From positions 11,660 to 22,846 of the forward strand of contig DLXZ01000192.1 in the NCBI GenBank assembly GCA_003448675.1: a stretch of DNA of 11,187 nt, given 5' to 3'. The DNA is from Porticoccaceae bacterium. GTDB taxonomy: Bacteria; Pseudomonadota; Gammaproteobacteria; Pseudomonadales; Porticoccaceae. The position numbers and the translations under genes are program-made. The notes below the pieces were generated by a model. That model did not search any database, was not told where the DNA came from, and saw only the letters and a program-made list of their open reading frames with translations. Positions 6,445 to 11,187 of this stretch are shown here, piece after piece (position 1 is the stretch's first letter; every line of letters begins with the position of its first letter).

Positions 6445-8235
6445 TCAGACGATGGTAACCAGGGTATCGCCTACCGCGACACTGTTGCCTTCCTGGACGC
6501 ACACCTCGCCTATCGTACCGCCACGAGAGGCGCTAACCGCAGTTTCCATCTTCATGGCTTCCAGGATAATCACGTTCTCTCCCTCGGCCACCTGCTGGCC
6601 TGGCTGCACCAGGACCTTGAAGATATTACCCGCCAGCGGCGCGGCCACCGGCTCGCCACCCGCCACGGGTGCCGGCGCCGCAACAACATCTCCGGCATCT
6701 ACGCCAGCGCCGCCGACGGGCACGATGGCACTGATATCACCGCCATCGGAGACCACAACAGTATAAGTTTTCCCTTCCACCTCAACGGTATAGATCGCTT
6801 CACCACTGTCTGTGGTAACCGTTGACACGGCCCCGGTGGGTACTGGTTCAAAGGCGTCGGGATTGTTACGGTTTTCGAGAAACTTCAGTCCCACCTGAGG
6901 GAACAGAGCGTAAATCAACACGTCGTCGATCCGTTGTTCACCATCATGGAGGGAAAGATTCTTCTCCTCCGCTACCTGTTCCAGATCGGCGATCAACGTG
7001 TCCAGCTCGTCCTCAAGCAGATCAGCCGGACGCACGGTAATCACCTCGGCGCCTTCCAGCACGCGAGTCTGCAATTCGGCATTAACCGGTGCCGGGGTTG
7101 CGCCGTATTCACCTTTGAGTACCCCGGCTGTTTCCTTCGAGATACTTTTATAGCGCTCGCCGGTTAACACATTAAGCACCGCCTGGGTGCCAACAATCTG
7201 CGATGTAGGTGTCACCAATGGGATAACGCCCAGATCCTCTCGCACCCGAGGAATTTCCGCCAACACCTCATCCAGACGATCAACAGCGCCCTGCTCACGC
7301 AGTTGGTTTTCCATATTGGTCAGCATGCCGCCCGGCACCTGAGCCACGAGGATGCGGGAATCCACACCTTTCAGTGAACCTTCGAACTGAGCATACTTCT
7401 TGCGTACTTCGCGAAAATAGGCGGCGATCTGTTCGAGCACCTTAATATCCAGGCCCGTATCACGCTCCGTTCCCTCGAGAATGGCCACCAGCGACTCCGT
7501 CGGCGAATGACCATAGGTCATGGACATTGAGGAGATGGCGGTATCGACATTGTCGATGCCCGCCTCGATACATTTCAGATAGGTGGCGGTCGACATACCG
7601 GTGGTCGCGTGGCACTGCATGTGCACGGGAATATCAATGGCCTGCTTGAGGCGCGAAACCAGCTCGTAACCGGTGTAAGGGGTCAACAAACCCGCCATGT
7701 CCTTGATGCATACCGAGTCGGCGCCCATATCTTCAAGATGCCTGGACAAATCGACCCACAGGTCGATGGTGTGTACCGGGCTGACGGTGTAGGAAATGGT
7801 GCCCTGTGCATGTTTGCCGACATTTTTCACTGCCTTGAGGGCGGTTTCCAGGTTACGCATGTCATTCATGGCGTCAAACACCCGGAATACGTCAACGCCA
7901 TTGATGGCCGCCCTTTCAACAAACCGAGTCACCACGTCGTCGGCATAGTGGCGATAACCCAGAATATTCTGGCCCCGAAACAGCATCTGCTGGGGCGTAT
8001 TAGGCATCGCTTTTTTCAGTTCGCGGATACGGTCCCAGGGGTCTTCACCCAGATAGCGGATACAGGCATCAAAAGTGGCGCCGCCCCAGCTCTCCAGCGA
8101 CCAGAAGCCAACGCTGTCAAGCAGGGAAGCAATCGGCAACATGTCATCTATACGCAACCGGGTGGCCAACAGAGACTGATGCGCATCGCGCAGTACCACA
8201 TCGGTCAAGCCCAGGGCTTTTTTATTCTCTACCAT
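6445..8235 (-). CDS. oadA: Oxaloacetate decarboxylase, alpha subunit (biotin-dependent carboxyltransferase)
   Basis: OadA transfers the carboxyl group of oxaloacetate to biotin, releasing pyruvate. The 596 aa comprise an N-terminal carboxyltransferase TIM barrel opening with [16 protein letters not shown] (Asp17 is the metal ligand). CIKDMAG holds Lys178, the expected carbamylated lysine. The metal motif reads [10 protein letters not shown] at 205-214, with His209. After the conserved [12 protein letters not shown] block and the C-terminal carboxylase domain comes an Ala/Pro/Gly-rich linker at about 505-530, then a biotinyl domain with EAMKMET and biotin on Lys562, 34 residues from the end. 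One oddity: position 207, His in related enzymes, is Gln here. The ATG at 8235 follows GAGGA. Between oadG and oadB, it belongs to one operon. Confidence 0.96.
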   Translation of the reverse strand: MVENKKALGLTDVVLRDAHQSLLATRLRIDDMLPIASLLDSVGFWSLESWGGATFDACIRYLGEDPWDRIRELKKAMPNTPQQMLFRGQNILGYRHYADDVVTRFVERAAINGVDVFRVFDAMNDMRNLETALKAVKNVGKHAQGTISYTVSPVHTIDLWVDLSRHLEDMGADSVCIKDMAGLLTPYTGYELVSRLKQAIDIPVHMQCHATTGMSTATYLKCIEAGIDNVDTAISSMSMTYGHSPTESLVAILEGTERDTGLDIKVLEQIAAYFREVRKKYAQFEGSLKGVDSRILVAQVPGGMLTNMENQLREQGAVDRLDEVLAEIPRVREDLGVIPLVTPTSQIVGTQAVLNVLTGERYKSISKETAGVLKGEYGATPAPVNAELQTRVLEGAEVITVRPADLLEDELDTLIADLEQVAEEKNLSLHDGEQRIDDVLIYALFPQVGLKFLENRNNPDAFEPVPTGAVSTVTTDSGEAIYTVEVEGKTYTVVVSDGGDISAIVPVGGAGVDAGDVVAAPAPVAGGEPVAAPLAGNIFKVLVQPGQQVAEGENVIILEAMKMETAVSASRGGTIGEVCVQEGNSVAVGDTLVTIV

Positions 8236-8330
8236 GGATCCTCACTGTAACGCCCTTGTCTGGGCTGATCGCTTTTAGTTCTTGGGAAAATTCATCGACA
8301 GCGGTGGCCTGTTTCATGCGAACGTGTAAT

Positions 8331-8582
8331 TTAGCGCTTCCGGTGTTGGTCGATCGCCGCCTTAATAATTTTTGCGGTGAGGGGATCAACGCCGCTACCG
8401 CCTCCGCCCTCGGGGATGGCAACAGCGCTTTCGGGCTCCGGCGCATACTTCGCCAGCACACGAGACATGACCGCTATAGCCAGCACCAGCACCAGCAGAA
8501 ATGAAAACACGGTGCCCATCCCATAAAGCATCATATCAACGCCCTGCGCCATCAGCGTGCTTGGCTGGGTAACGTCGGACAT
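8331..8582 (-). CDS. oadG: Oxaloacetate decarboxylase, gamma subunit
   Basis: OadG is the small membrane subunit that holds the alpha and beta subunits together and speeds decarboxylation. The 83-aa product beginning MSDVTQ has a single hydrophobic helix at about residues 18-40, then a flexible Pro/Gly/Glu stretch (PEPESAVAIPEGGGGSG) and a basic C-terminal helix ending DQHRKR. This is the usual gamma-subunit plan and length. The ATG at 8582 is chosen because GAGGAG (8595-8590) sits seven bases upstream. A longer reading from a TTG at 8597 would overlap that ribosome site. It is the first gene of oadGAB, with 95 nt between its stop and oadA. Confidence 0.9.
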   Translation of the reverse strand: MSDVTQPSTLMAQGVDMMLYGMGTVFSFLLVLVLAIAVMSRVLAKYAPEPESAVAIPEGGGGSGVDPLTAKIIKAAIDQHRKR

Positions 8583-8652
8583 CGCTATACTCCTCAACGG
8601 TTTTTGCAGGAACTAATCTCGCGGGGCTAGAAGATATCGCAGCCCAATTTCG

Positions 8653-8690
8653 ACCGGCAATTATACACACACCGCACCGCGTCACTACAA
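8653..8690 (-). promoter_or_regulatory. Candidate promoter of the oadGAB-bolA operon
   Basis: On the minus strand there is a perfect TATAAT at 8665-8660, preceded by a weak -35-like TTGTAG (8690-8685) at a long spacing of 19. The predicted start near 8653 leaves a leader of about 70 nt before oadG. No FNR box sits at the -41.5 position. The -10 is the main evidence. Confidence 0.45.
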
Positions 8691-8746
8691 TCCAGGCTCT
8701 TGGCAATCATCGCCGTCCCCTAAGAATTTCACTGGAACACTGGCGG

Positions 8747-8774
8747 TTGCAATCAGATATTGTCAAACTACAAT
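8747..8774 (+). promoter_or_regulatory. Candidate argS promoter
   Basis: TTGCAA (8747-8752, 4/6) and TACAAT (8769-8774, 5/6) are separated by 16 bases. The predicted start near 8781 gives a leader of about 55 nt. It lies back to back with the oadG promoter, so the two transcripts would diverge from about 130 bases of shared DNA. Confidence 0.45.
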
Positions 8775-8835
8775 TCGCCGCTTTTCTCCCGCTACCCCGA
8801 GCCGGCCAGAAGCCCTCACTGCCGTAATAAACACT

Positions 8836-10599
8836 ATGAACATCCCTGACATTGTTGAACAAAAATTGCTGCAAGCCATGGTTCAGGCGGGCATCCCCGA
8901 ACACCTGCCCGCCCGCGTCGTCGCCAGTAGCAAACCGGAATTCGGGGATTTTCAAGCCAATGGCATCATGGCCGCGGGCAAACAGTTGGGCCAAAACCCA
9001 CGGGAGCTGGCCAATGCCGTTATCTCTTACCTTGATCTCACCGGCATCGCCGAGCAGGTGGAGGTTGCCGGCCCCGGTTTTATCAACATTCACTTGGCAG
9101 ATGCCTTCCTGTCCCATACTGCCAACCAGCTTTACACCCAGGATCGAACCTCTGGCGGGCGCAGCCCGGACACGCTCGACTCTTTGCAAACCATCGTCGT
9201 GGACTATTCCTCGCCCAATCTGGCAAAGGAAATGCATGTGGGCCACTTGCGCAGCACCATTATCGGTGACGCCATGGCGCGAATTCTAGAATACCTCGGA
9301 CACAAGGTTATCCGCCAGAATCATATGGGCGACTGGGGCACCCAGTTCGGCATGCTGATCGCCGAGCTTGAGGAACAAGTAGGCGAAGGCGAACAGCCGG
9401 AGCTGGCACTCAAGGACCTGGAAAGCTTCTATCAAAAGGCTAAAAGTCATTTCGATCAGGATGCTGACTTTGCCGACAAAGCCCGTAACTATGTGGTGCG
9501 GCTCCAGTCCGGCGACGCCCACTGCCTGGCTCTGTGGCAGCGCTTTATCGACATTTCCATCGCCCATAGCGAAGCTATTTATCAACAGCTGGGCGTGACA
9601 TTGCAAGCGGGAGACATTCATCCCGAAAGCGCCTACAACGACGACCTGGAAACTATCGTCTCCAAACTCGATGATCAGGGCCTGGCGACCGAGGACCAGG
9701 GCGCGGTGGTAGTTTTTCTGGAGGAACTGGCGGACAAAAAAGGCAAGCCCAGCCCGGTGATTGTCCGAAAGTCCGACGGCGGCTATCTGTATGCAACCAC
9801 CGATCTCGCCGCCCTCGCCTACCGCAGTCGTGAACTGAAGGCGGATCGTATCATTTACTTTATCGACGCCCGCCAGAGCCTGCACATGAAGCAGGTTTTT
9901 ACCCTGGCCCGCAAAGCCGGCCTGGTTGCCGACACCATCAGTCTGGAACATATGGCCTTTGGGACCATGATGGGCGCCGATGGCAAACCCTTTAAAACCC
10001 GTTCCGGCGGCACCGTCAAGCTGGAGGATCTACTCACCGAGGCAGTGGAACGAGCCGGCGCGCTGATTAAAGAGAAAAACCCGGAACTGAAACCTGGGGA
10101 GAGAGTGGAAGTCGCCAGAAAAGTCGGTATCGGCGCGGTCAAATACGCGGACCTGAGCAAGACACGCACCAACGACTATCAATTCGACTGGGACAGTATG
10201 CTCAGTTTCGACGGCAATACCGCGCCCTACCTGCAATATGCCTACACTCGAATTCGCAGCATCTTCCGTCGGGCAGAGGCCACGGGATTCATCAGTCCCG
10301 ATATTGGTAAAGCGGCTATCAGTATCAGCGAAGCCAGTGAGAAAAACCTGCTGATGCTTCTACTCAAATTTGATCAAACCGTTATACAAGTTGCGGAGGA
10401 TGGCTTTACCCACAGTCTTTGCGCCTATTTGTACGACCTGGCCAGCGCCTTTATGACATTCTACGAGCACTGCCCGATACTTAAGGACGAGGTTGATGCA
10501 GCAACGCGCACCAGCCGCCTGCAACTCTGTGAACTCAGCGCCGATACCTTGAAAAAAGGCCTGGAATTACTGGGTATTGAAACCATGGAGCAGATGTAA
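8836..10599 (+). CDS. argS: Arginyl-tRNA synthetase
   Basis: ArgS charges tRNA-Arg with arginine (class I synthetase). The 587-aa length is normal. The N-terminal tRNA-recognition domain covers about residues 1-95 and contains the FGDFQANG and GPGFINIHL blocks. The catalytic Rossmann domain has the [21 protein letters not shown] signature with the HIGH variant HVGH at 134-137, then [12 protein letters not shown]. The KMSK-like loop is represented by [10 protein letters not shown] near 383-392. [18 protein letters not shown] and the DALR anticodon-binding domain complete the protein, which ends METMEQM. The ATG at 8836 is the family start, although the Shine-Dalgarno sequence is poor (TAATAAACACT precedes it). 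It diverges from oadG and converges with gdhA. Confidence 0.97.
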   Translation: MNIPDIVEQKLLQAMVQAGIPEHLPARVVASSKPEFGDFQANGIMAAGKQLGQNPRELANAVISYLDLTGIAEQVEVAGPGFINIHLADAFLSHTANQLYTQDRTSGGRSPDTLDSLQTIVVDYSSPNLAKEMHVGHLRSTIIGDAMARILEYLGHKVIRQNHMGDWGTQFGMLIAELEEQVGEGEQPELALKDLESFYQKAKSHFDQDADFADKARNYVVRLQSGDAHCLALWQRFIDISIAHSEAIYQQLGVTLQAGDIHPESAYNDDLETIVSKLDDQGLATEDQGAVVVFLEELADKKGKPSPVIVRKSDGGYLYATTDLAALAYRSRELKADRIIYFIDARQSLHMKQVFTLARKAGLVADTISLEHMAFGTMMGADGKPFKTRSGGTVKLEDLLTEAVERAGALIKEKNPELKPGERVEVARKVGIGAVKYADLSKTRTNDYQFDWDSMLSFDGNTAPYLQYAYTRIRSIFRRAEATGFISPDIGKAAISISEASEKNLLMLLLKFDQTVIQVAEDGFTHSLCAYLYDLASAFMTFYEHCPILKDEVDAATRTSRLQLCELSADTLKKGLELLGIETMEQM

Positions 10600-10613
10600 A
10601 AGCTTGCTTTTTT
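10598..10613 (+). terminator. Weak terminator-like hairpin at the argS stop
   Basis: AAAAGC and GCTTTT (10598-10603 and 10606-10611) are inverted repeats beginning at the argS stop codon and running into a T tract that ends at 10613. The loop is only two bases, or four if the inner pair opens, and the stem is AT-rich. Terminator function is doubtful, although its place between convergent genes fits. Confidence 0.25.
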
Positions 10614-10637
10614 ACTCCCTGCCCAAACAAACCAGGG

Positions 10638-11187
10638 TCAGGGCCAGATACCCCGCTGGGCGGTGACCCGAGCCAGATTCTCCAGACCAATGGATAAGGC
10701 TGCGGTACGCAGATCCAGCGGGTAGCTTTCAAGCTCATCCCCCATTTCATCTGCCAGGTGGGCACAATTCCCCTCCACCGCGCAACGCTGTAGCGCCTGC
10801 CATTTATTGATCACGGCATCGGTACTTTTACGCATGCGCTGATGCAGGCGGCTGTTAATCTCATCCAGTTCCCACTGGCGGTTTTCCTGATTCTGCAACC
10901 ATTCGTAGTAACTCACGGTAACGCCACCGGCATTAGCGAGAATATCCGGCAACACCCAAATGCCCCGCTCACACAAAATTCGATCAGCCTTGGGCGTGGT
11001 AGGTCCATTGGCCGCCTCCACCACCAGTCGCGCCTTGACCCGTTGGGCATTGCCCGCGTGGATTTGCTTATCCAGGGCGGCGGGTATCAAAATATCGCAG
11101 CCCAGTTCCAGTAGAGCTTCGTTAGTAACACTGAGGGTATCGGGCAAACCAACCAGTGTGCCATGTGTCTGCTTATGCGCTACGGCA
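10638..11187 (-). CDS. gdhA: Glutamate dehydrogenase, C-terminal part (cut by window end)
   Basis: The frame is open from the window end to a TGA at 10638, giving about 182 C-terminal residues. It begins AVAHKQTHGTLVGLPDTL, then GCDILIPAALDKQIHAGNA and ARLVVEAANGPTTPKAD, followed by WVLPDILANAGGVTVSYYEWLQN. These are hallmark blocks of the Glu/Leu/Phe/Val dehydrogenase NAD(P)-binding domain, and the last two are typical of hexameric glutamate dehydrogenase, which interconverts glutamate and 2-oxoglutarate plus ammonia. The tail RTAALSIGLENLARVTAQRGIWP ends the domain normally. The catalytic N-terminal half lies outside the window, so cofactor preference and true length cannot be judged. It converges with argS, 38 bases separating the stops. 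Confidence 0.9.
   Translation of the reverse strand, partial: AVAHKQTHGTLVGLPDTLSVTNEALLELGCDILIPAALDKQIHAGNAQRVKARLVVEAANGPTTPKADRILCERGIWVLPDILANAGGVTVSYYEWLQNQENRQWELDEINSRLHQRMRKSTDAVINKWQALQRCAVEGNCAHLADEMGDELESYPLDLRTAALSIGLENLARVTAQRGIWP

Noticed and set aside
7609..8250. 213-codon open frame on the plus strand opposite oadA
   Set aside because: It lies antisense to a clearly conserved oadA and has no family resemblance; it is a by-product of GC-rich coding on the other strand.
8583..8597. Upstream TTG start for oadG adding five residues
   Set aside because: The ATG at 8582 has a strong GAGGAG at the right distance, and the TTG would lie within or before that site.
8761..8766. Perfect TTGACA on the minus strand upstream of oadG
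   Set aside because: No acceptable -10 is found 16-18 bases further on (it reads CCAGTG), so it is probably chance; the TATAAT at 8665-8660 is a better candidate.
9286..9951. 221-codon open frame on the minus strand opposite argS
   Set aside because: It lies entirely within argS, whose motifs are unmistakable; no independent evidence.

Overview
The window looks like a chromosomal segment from a gammaproteobacterium, probably marine (Cellvibrionales- or Pseudomonas-like). The reasons are an FNR/Anr-type regulator next to a uspE-like gene, a gammaproteobacterial oxaloacetate decarboxylase sodium pump (oadGAB), OmpW, BolA and a moderately GC-rich coding style. The taxon is an inference. No tRNA, rRNA, insertion sequence, CRISPR array or phage gene is visible.

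Layout, left to right. (1) 1-703: possible tail of an upstream gene, then msrA for an exported methionine sulfoxide reductase. (2) 734-1612, minus strand: tandem-domain universal stress protein of UspE type. (3) 1613-1841: divergent control region with a candidate FNR/Anr box. (4) 1842-3074: a HemN-like protein that has lost the radical-SAM cysteine motif, followed 37 nt later by fnr/anr (3112-3828) with all four [4Fe-4S] ligand cysteines. (5) 4073-4759, minus: ompW, with a candidate FNR box centred exactly at -41.5 of a recognisable -10 element. (6) 8582 down to 4883, minus: oadG-oadA-oadB-bolA in a compact run, probably one operon. (7) 8836-10599, plus: argS. (8) 10638-11187, minus: C-terminal part of glutamate dehydrogenase, cut by the window end.

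How it fits together. The left half reads as an oxygen-responsive neighbourhood. FNR is encoded beside a UspE-type stress protein (uspE is also adjacent to fnr in E. coli) and a HemN relative (hemN lies close to anr in Pseudomonas). An outer-membrane protein gene known in E. coli to belong to the FNR regulon has a class II-like FNR promoter a few hundred bases away. The right half is central metabolism: sodium-coupled oxaloacetate decarboxylation, arginyl-tRNA charging and glutamate dehydrogenase.

The most unusual item is the HemN-like ORF. It is 410 intact codons, alignable to HemN along nearly its whole length, but the CxxxCxxC motif and the Gly-rich SAM motif are gone. It sits at the head of a probable two-gene unit with fnr. 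It is a candidate pseudoenzyme with a role linked to haem or oxygen control. No wholly new multi-gene system was recognised.
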